From Catonia carolina (Eukaryota > Arthropoda > Insecta > Hemiptera > Achilidae), in NCBI GenBank assembly GCA_035578175.1, contig JAQMRL010000010.1, positions 33,798,784 to 33,862,783 of the forward strand: a stretch of 64,000 nucleotides of DNA. Reading direction: 5' to 3'. Of the stretch, positions 20,661 to 30,755 are shown piece after piece (the first letter of the stretch is position 1; every line of letters begins with the position of its first letter). The notes beneath the pieces were generated by a model. The model was given only the letters and a program-made list of their open reading frames with translations. It did no database searches and was not told where the DNA came from. Position numbers and translations under genes: made by a program.

Positions 20661-21081
20661 GATTCATTTACAAAACTGGCTCGTTCCTCAAATGAATGAA
20701 GATTCAGGAGATTACATTTTCCAGCAGGACGGAGCTCCACCCCATTGGCATCGCAATGTTCGGCGTTTCCTAAATGAATCCATACGTCAGCGATGGATAG
20801 GTCGCATGGCGAATGACGACTCTGCACTTCAGTTTTGGCCACCGAGGTCTCCGGATCTCACACCCTGTGACTTTTTCTTGTGGGGGTTCGTGAAAAGTGC
20901 AGTTTACATACCACCTCTTCCCACCAATTTGAATGAACTAAGGAATCGTATCACAGCTGCAGTCAACTCAGTGACCCAAGACATGCGTCAGAGAGTTTGG
21001 GATGAGTTCAGTTACCGTCTAGATGTTGTACGTGCAGCCGGAGGAGGCACATTGAACATCTATAAACTTTCATGTATGTAA
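20599..21081 (+). pseudogene. Transposase C-terminal half (right arm plus loop)
   Basis: About 110 residues of the frame, from QNWLVPQ onward, are genuine transposase. QQDGAPPHWH carries the second catalytic Asp, and WPPRSPDLTPCDFFLWG the third acidic site of an IS630/Tc1/mariner-type DDE nuclease. The tail WDEFSYRLDVVRAAGGG ends near the terminal inverted repeat. The first catalytic Asp and the DNA-binding domain are missing, so it cannot encode an active enzyme. The N-terminal 30 residues are antisense of the left arm read in an accidental frame. The exact family is uncertain, because the Asp spacing is longer than in classical DD34D mariner. Confidence 0.8.
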
Positions 21082-21207
21082 ATTGAAATTTAAAACTTTC
21101 TCTTTCAAAATGTAATTTACAGAATTAAAATATAACATGTAGTTCAGGAAATACAGCTTATTGAAATTGTTTCCATCTTATTGAATCACTCTGTATTATA
21201 AAAAATA

Positions 21208-21335
21208 AAGTAGAATTACAGAAATAGCTCTTTTGCGTCGGTAGGCAAAATACGATAGAAATGATAATACCCTTAAATCTATGAGCTTATCTCCTGATAC
21301 CTGGTTCTGGGAAGCTGGTGTTTAATGACACTAAA
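21208..21335 (-). repeat. Repeat C-like fragment, right of the palindrome
   Basis: Matches 19,670-19,800 in the same orientation (GTCGGTAGGCAAAATAC, then ACCTGGTTCTGGGAA against TTTTGGTTTTGGGAA). Confidence 0.5.
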
Positions 21336-21977
21336 TTGACTTATCGTAGGACACGAGAAACCATAGTTGGATAGTTTTCTTTCCCACCTCCTACGTCATT
21401 TTATCAGTAGATATTCGTATTAATATACGTAAGTAAATTTAAAATACTTTTAAAACATTCTGGGAAATAAAGTTGTTACATTATTATTAACTTTACTTTC
21501 TTAATAGGTTTAACTAAATTTTTGAATAACTTTTATCTTTTGTAATCTTGTTTTGCTGTGAGTTATACGTAGTAAAAGTAGTTTTAATATCCTAAGTAGT
21601 TTTGTACACGTAAAGTTCTTAAGTAGTTTTGGTAATTCAGCGGCTACTTTGGTGACGTCACGAAGAAAGTTAAGGGCATATTAATGGATGTCTCCCTCTG
21701 AATTTTCAGAGCTTTGTAGACGTATCAGGTTTTTCAAACCTGTCAGTCAGATGCAAAATATTTTATACTTGTTACATGGATAATATCGTAAACGTAAAAT
21801 TAATCAAGGGAATTCACAGAATTTTGTAGATTACATCCTTGTTAATTTAATGAAAATTTTGTTAAATTTAGTTTTGCCGGGAATTTTTGACCTATTTTAA
21901 AGATTTTCTCTTAAAGTTAATATTTTGTTAAATAGAATTATTAGACTTGGGTTAGGAATAATGTATAAAAATATTAA
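21336..21977. other. Unassigned AT-rich DNA
   Basis: The motif AAGTAGTTTT recurs four times between 21,570 and 21,640, without a regular period. No frame recognised. Confidence 0.35.
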
Positions 21978-22371
21978 GTTGTTGTTTAGGCCATTAACCG
22001 AAAGGGTCATTTGAACCTCTTGACTACAGGCTTTACTAAAACGAGGAGTGAGATGATTTACAATTGCCTTCCTCACTGAGTGGAAAAGTATGTTTATAAA
22101 ACATGCTGGGCCCTCCGAAAAGTATCTACTTTCCACCCTGCAAATGACACCTTCACTTCATTCACCACAGGGTCTGGATGCGTGATGAAATTCATTAATC
22201 TCAGAGGAGATACCTCTGACGTATCTTTTACACCTCTACCTATTCTGTTCTTAAATGCTTCAGTCGTTTAATTGGCTGACCATGTGATGAGAAACCAAAC
22301 TATTTTTTGTACCCCTGGAACTAGCAGATAGAGTGAAAATAATTTAACACTCCACCTGCCTGTTATGGGCA
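21978..22371 (-). mobile_element. SINE-A, near full length
   Basis: From tail TTGTTGTTTAGGCC to head CTGCCTGTTATGGGCAA. No clear target duplication remains. Short frames at 21,897-22,136 and 22,080-22,271 lie mostly inside it and are not genes. Confidence 0.82.
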
Positions 22372-22852
22372 AAAACAAAGTTTACGTAGACATGTAGTTT
22401 ATATAGAAAAAAGGTAATTATAATTATATTGTATTAATAAATAAAGTTATAGTTGTATCAAAAATGGCACAACCCTGTTTTATTTGAACGGTTTCTAACG
22501 ACTTTATTACAAACAATTCTGTATGTAACATACTAGCGTATGTTCTGAAATCACTGGAATGAATGATAACATTTGTTGGCTTAACTGTACTTCAGTTAAA
22601 AATTTATTTTTTAGTGCTTTGTTTAGGAGTATTTAGGCTAACGAATGTTGTGTTGAATAAAAATTTTATTATTTACTTGAAATAAATTCACAAACTAAAA
22701 AAAGTTAACTTTGATCATTAATTCGTAAATGCCAATTAAACGATAAGCTACCCAGTCGGTGCAGTGATTATCACAGCCGGATTCTAAACCGTGGGCATCG
22801 ACTTTGATTCTCGCTTAGGTCTTCAATCCTAACCTAAATAACTTCTGTATTT
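22372..22852. other. Unassigned AT-rich DNA
   Basis: CAGTCGGTGCAGTGATTATC with a following GATTCTCGC at 22,753-22,820 faintly resembles a decayed tRNA-like SINE head, but the match is too weak to call. Confidence 0.35.
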
Positions 22853-23285
22853 ATAATTCTACTTCTACTGAGATACTCAATTCTTCTACTTCTAATGAGA
22901 TACTCAATTCTACTACGTCTACTGAGATACTCAATGCTACTACGTCTATTGAGATACTCAATTCTACTACGTCTACTGAGATACTTAATGCTACTACTTC
23001 TACTGAGATACTCAATTCTATTGCGTCTACTGAGGTACTCAATTCTACTACTTCTACTGAAATACTCAATTCCACTACGTCTACTGAAATACTCAATTCT
23101 ACTACTTCTACTGAGATACTCAATTCTACTACGTCTACTGAGATACTTAATGCTACTACTTCTACTGAGATACTCGATTCTATTGCGTCTACTGAGGTAC
23201 TCAATTCTACTACTTCTACTGAAATACTCAATTCCACTACGTCTACTGAGATACTCAATTCTACTACTTCTACTGAGATACTCAA
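22853..23285. repeat. 27-bp minisatellite, about 16 units, higher-order structure
   Basis: The unit is about TACTCAATTCTACTACGTCT followed by ACTGAGA. Because 27 is a multiple of three, frames stay open on both strands. The plus strand repeats a YSILLRLLR unit and the minus strand a VELSISVEV unit; these are mirror products of the repeat, not evidence for a gene. A block of six units is itself repeated: ATACTTAATGCTACTACTTC occurs at 22,981 and again at 23,143, exactly 162 bp apart. Confidence 0.9.
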
Positions 23286-23416
23286 TAGAACCTCTACTAT
23301 TTATTTAGAGCACATTATGTAAACTAATGTATTAGATAACTTATTTAGATACTTATTGAGTGTTAGATTTCAGTAATTTGTCAATAAATTTTTCATATAT
23401 TCTCCGTTTAATAAAT

Positions 23417-23816
23417 CTCTTATTTTATTATTTACTTAATTATAAATAAAATTATTAAAAACCACCAGAAACGGTTAAAGTATGAGTTAAGAACACTTAC
23501 AATTGAGAAGTACTTTCGTGGCTTTACTACATCGTTAGCTCTTCGCAACACTTAAAATTACACAATTGTAACATTTTGTTTTAACAGGTGCAAACTTCCT
23601 CTGTATGTCATGACTATTACAGGAAAGCATTCCCATAATTACATACAGAGGAGGTTTACATCTCTGAAAAAATAATTGTTAGTGTGTAATTTTTAAGTAT
23701 TGTGATAAGCTGACAATGTAGTAAAGCCATGAAGTACTTCTCAATTGGTAAGTGTTCATAATCATTCTTTGACTTTTCTGGTGGTTTTTAATAATTTTAT
23801 TTATAATAAAATAAGA
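23417..23816. mobile_element. Long fold-back (MITE-like) element, about 400 bp
   Basis: Almost the whole stretch is an imperfect inverted repeat. The arms contain AAAACCACCAGAAA, CAATTGAGAAGTACTT and TGGCTTTACTACAT with their complements (left about 23,417-23,575, right about 23,680-23,816). The centre holds a second pair, CTTCCTCTGTATGT and ACATACAGAGGAGG. Arm identity is roughly 80%. No coding capacity and no certain target duplication. Confidence 0.72.
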
Positions 23817-24175
23817 AACTTAGTTTTATTTCAGGACAAAAATATAAAATTGAAAGTACTATGTTGGTAAATAGTTTTTGCTAAATTTTAGAATAATTTT
23901 TTTCATCAACAAAAGCAAATGAAAAGAAACGTATTTTTTAAAGTTGGATTACGATGAAAATTCATGAAAAAACGACTCAACTTTAGGGTAAAAAATTGCT
24001 GTGGTCTGTAAGCTGAAAGGTTTTGTATTTTGCGTAGCTGAAATTTTTGTTTTGTGTTTGAATTGCAACACGCTAATGTTTCGGCAATATTTCAACTGGC
24101 GTCTACAATGCGTAACAGCTAGTACATGTGCAACTGTAACCACACTTACGTACTGAATATTCTCCATTTATCTTC
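23817..24175. other. Unassigned AT-rich DNA
   Basis: One short minus-strand frame (23,949-24,167) has no recognisable domain. Confidence 0.35.
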
Positions 24176-24440
24176 TTCTCTAGCCTTTCTCTACCCAATG
24201 GTGGGTAAGGCGTCTTCTAATTTCTTCTATGTTGCCCCGTCTTGAACTCTTGTCATCCATACCGCCCAGCCGCCCCTTTTGACATCATCCACTCTCCTTA
24301 TCCGTGGTTTTCCAACACATCTCATAGTCTCTCGAAGTCTTCATTTGGTTACTATGCGTCGACATCTGTCACTGCTTTACCTCGCCACATAACCGAAATA
24401 TCTCCACTTGAAAACCACTATACATTCCATGATAAATGTT
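24176..24440 (-). pseudogene. Non-LTR retrotransposon C-terminal fragment
   Basis: The minus strand reads, with stops, KWRYFGYVAR, CVGKPRIRRVDDVKRGG, TRVQDGATWKKLEDALPT. This resembles the basic C-terminal tail of many insect non-LTR ORF2 proteins (usual form: WxxFGHVxR ... GRPRxRWxDDV ... RxxWRRLxxA). No RT core is present. Plus-strand frame 24,242-24,511 is its antisense shadow. Confidence 0.55.
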
Positions 24441-25625
24441 ACCTTTGTTTTGTCTCAGATTACCTCATTTCTCGTCTCTCGAAAAAATCCCTATTATGTT
24501 TTTTCCATTAATTTTTCTGTAACTCTTATTAATTTGTCTCCTACTTTCTTTGTCAAGCACATGATTCAAGACAAAAGATTGACATGAAATCATTTCATTG
24601 AAAATAGAATTTCGATCCATCAAAGATTAAAGACTTTTTACTCTCTACTTAACTGTTGACCATACTTACCTACTAAACAAAAACTAAATTGTTACAGCTT
24701 CCTGATTTGGCCGATTTGGATGTATGAACCTTTAATCTATAGTTCAGCGAAGAAAACACATATAAACATTTTACAAGCTTTACAAAACAAATTGCCACGT
24801 TTAGTCACTTGTAATCTCTGCTACATACGAAATTCTATCATACATCCTAACCTCAATACGGGCACAGTGCACACGATCATATAAAAATACACTTATTTCT
24901 ATTCAAAATTATTTAATCATACAATTCTAAACATACAAACACCATCCACTCACACCTACCACAAAATCCGTAAAGGAGATAAAAGAAATACTACTGGAAT
25001 TGAGATCTTACATAAGAAACCGCCGAGGGTTTGCCGTTGGGTGATTTTGTTCATCAAGACGAAAACAAAAACATTGCTTCCATTATAAATACTTTTGTTT
25101 GTAGTAAATTACAGTAGTTGTAGTCGTTTCTAAATAAATAAAAAAATATAAGAAAACTGGAAACTGGAAAACTGGTAAAAACTGGAAACACGGAGGTTTC
25201 ATGTACCTTACGTTTAAGACTCATGGGCATATTTTCATCTCTCAGTATAAAACTGAGCTTAACTAAGACAACTCACGCAAATTGAATTCTACGTACTTTT
25301 TCAGCTGTTTGGTTTATTTTTACCGATTGCAATTTGCATGTTTGAAAAGTAGATTGAAACTTTTCACTATTATTGACGATGGTAACGTTGTTCTATTCAA
25401 ATCTATCTTTAGGCCAACTTGTTTTGACTTATCAAAACTTTTCATTATTTTTTAGGTTCATTCGAATACGTTATAGTCTTCATTTTCTTTAAACAATAAA
25501 TAACTGATCCGGTAAAGAACGTTAAATAAACTAAAGGAAGTCAAACATAAAAGGTTTCCAGGAAGTCAAATATTTGACCTTTATGATATATATAAAAAAA
25601 TTTATAAAATATTATTAAAAAAAAA
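24441..25625. other. Unassigned AT-rich DNA
   Basis: No frame with recognisable content. A short local repeat of AACTGGAAA lies at 25,152-25,190. Confidence 0.35.
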
Positions 25626-25745
25626 AAAAAAATCTGGTGTGAAACACTCACACGACTTTCCCTTGCCAAGGCAAATAATGAACAATATAACCAATGTTTC
25701 ATCATGTGTAAACAATGTAAAATGAAAAACATAACCCAATTTTAT
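25626..25745 (-). repeat. Repeat C, end fragment
   Basis: After an A-run, AAATCTGGTGTGAAACACTC with CTTTCCCTTGCCAAGGCAAA is the complement of the right end seen at 36,020-36,066. Confidence 0.65.
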
Positions 25746-27179
25746 TCGGGCTAGGGGTGTTATGTATAAAGGGGTGTCGGAAATAGGTATTTTGTGTATT
25801 TATTCTTGGTAGTGTTGTGTCACAATGTGAAATGATGTTATTGTATAGCTTTCGTCGCCTTTTTTGAAGTGTTTAATTTCGTTTAATTAACAGATTTCGT
25901 TTAATTAACCTGCGTTCTCCAAGTATCAAACCATTTTTCAAATGTATCTAAACACTTTTGTAACAATTTTTATTTCGATAATAGCTTCATCTTTTAAAAT
26001 GTAACCACTGTTGTATCTGCATTGTCAGGTAAAGGCAAGTACCATACCATTAAGCATACCATTACCGGTAAACATACCATTAAGAATTGATCAATTACAA
26101 ACGCGACAATTAATTGCGCTTGTTGAATAAATGTTTTCAGGTTTGGCAGTAGGCTACAAAATTCTTGATGTCTACTGATGAATTTCAGTAGATCTACATA
26201 CATCTTTAGCAATGTACAGTAATCTTGTATTTTTTCCTTGTAATAATTACGTTAGAAAAGAGAAAATAAATAGGAAGTTAAGTGGCAAGTGGTTACAGTA
26301 GAAACAAAGGGATGGTTGGCTTTTAAGGGAGGCTCACAACCACAGTCAACTGGACTGCGGCTTCATTAGTTTTAAGTTTCTCCTATTTTAAAACGAGTTG
26401 AAGTCATTCAGGCCGAACTTAACTTTCGTTTTAAAATGAAATAAAGTAAGTATCGGTAGGCACTGGAAAATAATAAAGTAATATTATTCAATTGTGTAAG
26501 GTTTTTAATTAAGAAGGAGTATTCCTTTGAGTAGAATCTACCGGCCTCGCTTGTTATCATTTCTGTTCATTCTCGTCTCTTTATTAACGAATTAAACTTG
26601 ACTACTCGGTCGCATGGTCGCACCACTTATTACCCTCTCTTTCAACCCCTCGTCTATCTCTGTTTCAACCACTTTCATCATCGCCGATGTGCTCTTGTAT
26701 TCCTCGTCTCTTTTCACTTTCTCACGATATTCATACCTTTTACCTTTTGCTCTATGAACCTTTCTTCTTTTCATCTCATTCGACCCTTCTTTGTCAAGCT
26801 TTTTAATTTCCATCGTCATTCCTCTGTCTATCTCTGTTATTTAACTTTTTCTTTCACTTTATCTTACCTTAACTTACAACAAAAACAATTATTGTTGTTA
26901 CGACTTGTAATAATTAAAGGGGTTTTCTTATTGTACTTTCTGTTCTACTACTTTTAATTAAATATTTCATATTCTGTTCAAGAAATTAAATTTTAAGAAA
27001 GTGACTGAGTTTTTCTTCGTACCTTTCTTTACTTGGTTTTCATTAAAACCCACAAATGGTTTCACTAGCTTTAATTATGGTTTGTTAGGATAATGTTGTG
27101 TAGTTTTTTGTTCGGTCTAAGAAAATAAAGTGGTATTCTTTGAGACATTTTACAATCAATACCTCACAAAATCTTTTTT
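25746..27179. other. Unassigned DNA with one charged open frame
   Basis: Minus-strand frame 26,592-26,819 is highly charged (Lys/Glu/Arg-rich, KRRKVHRAKGKRYEYREK) and antisense to a T/C-rich stretch. It has no recognised domain and may be a decayed transposon or chance. A repeated ACCATTAA motif lies at 26,040-26,095. Confidence 0.3.
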
Positions 27180-27375
27180 ACTCTTTTCTTTTCCTCGATA
27201 CGCCATTTACGGCGTTTGGGTGCCTCGGTCCATCTCTGCTAGTCGTCGTTTTGCATACCTATTCTCCTCATCTCGCGCGTACCCATTACCCACCTTCTTC
27301 TAAGGTGCTTCACATGGTCAGGATCTCAATACTTTGGTCTTCCTCTTATTCTACTTCCTTCATTGATAACGTTCA
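27180..27375 (-). pseudogene. Possible non-LTR C-terminal fragment
   Basis: The minus strand contains a short RIRGRPKY-like stretch followed by RRRWVMGT, reminiscent of the GRPRxRW tail of non-LTR elements. Very short and decayed; tentative. Confidence 0.3.
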
Positions 27376-27479
27376 TATAATTTTACGCTTTTCTGTTCTC
27401 ACTTTGTTTGTATATAACCCGTCTACCTATTTTAACCGTGTATTGATATATCGATGTATTTTGATAATCACTGGGGTTG

Positions 27480-27765
27480 ATTATATCAATTATGAAGAGG
27501 ACTTGCAGAGAATGGGGTATCAGCCTGAGCTGTTGCTGACGATTTAACAGCGCAAGTGGGAGTACCTTGGACGTAAAATAAACATTCAGGGGAAAATGAA
27601 CGAGGATTTTGCAGAAGAAGGGAGTCGTGGCTTCGAAATCTAAGAACGTGGTTTGGAAAAAGCTCAGAAAAGCTATTTTGTAGTGCAACAAAGTGAAAAT
27701 TGTTATGGTGGTTCCGAACATTTGGAATGGATAGGAACCTGAAGAAGCGATCATAGACTAAAATT
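27480..27765 (+). pseudogene. Non-LTR retrotransposon C-terminal fragment
   Basis: Across three frames it reads WEYLGRKI, then ESWLRNLRTWFGKSSEKLF, then KIVMVVPNIWNG. This resembles the end of some non-LTR ORF2 proteins (SWLRNLRxWFG near the C-terminus). It is frameshifted and has no RT core. The minus frame 27,383-27,754 is a shadow. Confidence 0.5.
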
Positions 27766-28514
27766 ATTGTTTTGCATTTTGCTATTCTTAATTATTTTTT
27801 ACTTAGTGTCAAGCAATTTTTGGGCCACCCTATATAATGAACATTATTTTACGTGGCAATGAAAGTTTATTTATTTATAATTCGTCCCTCGTTATTTCGT
27901 CACCTCTCATAAGTCGTCACACAAGGCCCTTTAAAAGAAATGTATGCATTATTTAAAAACCCAGTACGTGCCCACGCTAATTACATATTTAAAATGGATT
28001 CATAGCACACTAGATTACCAGTACTACTACGAATAAACTATAGTACCTATACCATTAAATATTTTTGTAAATAATGTACTGTACTTATGCATTAAAAATA
28101 GCAAAACAAACTATATTGAAGAAAAGTTTTATAATGTTTTTTACAATTTACATGAGTTTATGACGATTATTTACGTTTCTGTGACTCCTAGAATGGAACA
28201 ATGTCATTGAGGAGTGTTAGATAACAATTTCCGCCTTTAGCCGTCACTGCGGATCACCTCATTTATTCTCCGAGGTAAGAATCCAAATGATGGCGAGCTA
28301 TACCTCTGTTTTTCTTATTTCACTATTTTGCTGATCCCCACCACATGCGTTCTACTCGCTGTGTGTTCGCTCCAGTTTCAGGGTCAACGAAATTATAGTT
28401 ATGGTTCACCGTGGTTTTGAAATCCCGCATTCTCTAACTTATCCGTTTTGTATCCCCTCCAGCAGTCGGAAATTATTGTGCTATCTGATCTTGCAGTTAA
28501 ATTAAAAATATTTC
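27766..28514. other. Unassigned AT-rich DNA
   Basis: A GC-richer patch at 28,200-28,480 contains no readable frame or repeat. Confidence 0.35.
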
Positions 28515-28890
28515 AGTAACCTGAAGGTGGTGGTCGGTTTAATACATAAGTAACCGGAGGATGGTGGTCGTTTTAATGCACAAGTTACCTGAGGGTGGTG
28601 GTCGGTTTAGTGCATAAGTAACCTTAAGTGGTGGCCAGTTTAATGCATAGGTAACCTGAGGTGGTGGTCGGTTTAATACATAAGTAACCGGGGGATGGTG
28701 GTCGATTTAATGCATAAGTAACCTGAGGGTATTGGTCGGTTTAATGCATAAGTAACCTGAGGATGGTGGTCGGTTTAATGCACAAGTAACCTAAGGGTGG
28801 AGGTCGGTTTAATGCATAAGTAACCTAAAGTGGTGGTCGGCATGAGTAACCTGTGGGTGGTGGTCGTTTTGATACATAAGTACCTAATCT
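28515..28890. repeat. 34-bp minisatellite, about 11 units
   Basis: Consensus about GGTGGTGGTCGGTTTAATGC then ATAAGTAACCTGAG. Units vary by substitutions and small deletions: GGATGGTGG variants are interspersed, and a shortened unit lies near 28,835. The G-rich strand has regularly spaced GG doublets. No coding function is seen. Confidence 0.88.
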
Positions 28891-30250
28891 GTGGTACGGT
28901 AAACAACCTTAACCACTGCTATACTTTCAATATAAAAGATATTCCACTAACGAAACCATAACATCATATTAGATTGGGTTAATGTAGTAATTATGTAAGT
29001 GACCCCTTAAACACATTTATGATTTTGATCACATAACTCCTTAGTTTCGAAAATTTTACTTCATAAAAATCTCAATTATAATTTGCTGATATAATTCATT
29101 TCGGTAATTTATCAAACCTGCAGCACCAATGAAAACGAACTATCAAGATTTTAATGTAAATAATGTGAAACTGTTATGGGAACTAAATAATTTTTCCATT
29201 GAGGTCTCATCCTTTGTCAATAGACCAACAATTCAGTTACTACTGATGCTCTTTGTGACAGTCCAGTGCAGTGAGTCATTTGATAGTCACTTTGGTAAAT
29301 CAAGTTACACTAGTTAGGTGAGCGGCTTTATAATTAGATTAATGACAATCAGGCATGACGAACCAGCTCAAATTCAACTAATTTATGACATACTACAAAG
29401 CCAATAGCAACAAAGAATTTAAGCAATAAAAAAACAAAATAGTTCCTATCTGTTAAAATAATGTATTTTTAACTATATTTTGAAATTAAAAAGACAATTT
29501 AAAAAGTCATAAGAATATGTTTAGCATAAATGAATTTAAAAAAAAAGGTTAAATGCTTAGACGAGAACTTTATCAGGTATAAGAGAAAATTAAACGGTTC
29601 AGTTTTAAATAATCTACTTGTGTGATATTAATATATCAATTTTTTTATTTCATCGGTGACTCGGTCATCTTTGTGCGGTTTCTTGTAAATCGGGAGAGTG
29701 TATGTTTGTGAATAATATAATTTTTAAGCATATTTCTGATAAAATTTTTAAAAATGTTTTATTGTAGTAATTGACGAGTGGTCATTGCTTTCCGTTGATA
29801 ACATCACTAAAATCCATGTAGGCTATATCTGTTTCCAGATACTGGCTGGTGAAAACGTTTTGACAATGGAGAGAGTTGTGTATAGTTATGCGATTTCTTT
29901 TCAATATAAATAGTATTTTTAGGGTTAAGAACAACAGTGTGTGGGTGGTCCAAAGATCGCCTTTTGGGATCTAAAACATTTTAAATGCATGAAATTGTCT
30001 TTTGGGTAGTACTTATTTCTTGATCCTGACTACAAGAAAATTTTACGCGAAAATATTTTAAATATTTCAAGTGTATTAGTTTTAAAAATTCTTTAGTTTT
30101 TATTATATTAAGTCGTGTCAAAATATTACGGGCAATAGAGGGTTACGAGACAGTAATAATGGACTCTCAACGTGATTTTTTAATCGAGTAAAATATTTAC
30201 CAAAAAAACTAAACCTATAGATTTAAAACAGCATGTTGCATCACTGTAAT
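28891..30250. other. Unassigned AT-rich DNA
   Basis: Frame 29,129-29,317 (62 residues) has no recognised domain. TTGACGAGTGG with CATTGCTTTCCG at 29,770-29,795 faintly resembles the tail side of the SINE-D copy at 30,381, but is too short to call. Confidence 0.35.
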
Positions 30251-30254
30251 AGGG

Positions 30255-30755
30255 ATAGGCACTACACACAATTAGGCAGATAGATGATCGATGGAACAAA
30301 AAATTTCAGCAATGGAGTCTTTGGCTGGGAAGGAGAGATAGTGTTTGTCCACAAACACGGTGGAGAAATGACTTAAAACTTTTTAGCTTTTATTTGCTAT
30401 CGGGAACTGTACATTATTGACAAGTACTCAATTTGATCGCTGCTTTCCGCTGTATTTTTTAAAGTGGATTAGGCATGAGTTTGAACAAGGACCCCCAAGA
30501 GTTTGTTCATGGACGGCTGTCTGCTGGTCACCATACAAAGTTGCTTGCTCAACCGGTGTTACTTAACAAATAATAGCGACTTTCTACCAGCTGACTGACT
30601 GGGCTGGCCCGGGGGCCTGACTTAAAACTGTCTGCAGGATTTTACTGGGCAGGAAAGGAGCAGCATGGGGATTGTGGAGGCAAACAGGAGAGGAGGTCTA
30701 CATCCAACATTGGGTGATAAGAAGCTAATGAAGAATGTACCAGAAGAAGTTTACC
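30255..30755 (+). pseudogene. Non-LTR C-terminal fragment, split by a SINE
   Basis: The left piece reads a DRWNKKFQQWSLWLGRR-like stretch ending TRWRND. The right piece (from 30,618) continues AGFYWAGKEQHGDCGGKQ in another frame. Together they match the TRWRDDLKL...NWAGK tail seen intact at 41,184. The SINE-D insertion lies between. Confidence 0.6.
30381..30617 (-). mobile_element. SINE-D, single copy, inserted in a non-LTR relic
   Basis: 237 bp flanked by the perfect 12-bp duplication TGACTTAAAACT (30,369-30,380 and 30,618-30,629). On the minus strand it starts GGCCCCCGGGCCAGCCC and ends with an A-rich AAAAGCTAAAA. Its length, duplication and A-rich end suit a SINE. Its pol III boxes are not convincing. 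I saw no second full copy here. Confidence 0.7.

Larger units (their letters stand above)
20247..21193. mobile_element. Palindromic Tc1/mariner-superfamily derivative
   Basis: 947 bp with ends CAGAGTGATTCAATAAGATG and its complement, bounded by TA (20,245-20,246 and 21,194-21,195), the target of Tc1/mariner elements. The two arms, 20,247-20,669 and 20,771-21,193, are 423 bp each and nearly identical in inverted orientation, with a loop of about 101 bp. Each arm carries the transposase C-terminal coding region, so it is not a simple MITE: the 5' half of an element was replaced by an inverted copy of its 3' half. Confidence 0.88.

Noticed and set aside
22851..23308. Long overlapping frames on both strands (144 and 137 codons)
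   Set aside because: They are forced open by a 27-bp tandem repeat and are mirror images of each other; no coding evidence.
26592..26819. Highly charged 75-residue frame as a small host protein
   Set aside because: No recognised domain, no clear exon signals; antisense to a T/C-rich stretch, so chance is likely.
28515..28890. CRISPR-like array
   Set aside because: Units are contiguous with no unique spacers of constant length, and the setting is eukaryotic; it is a minisatellite.
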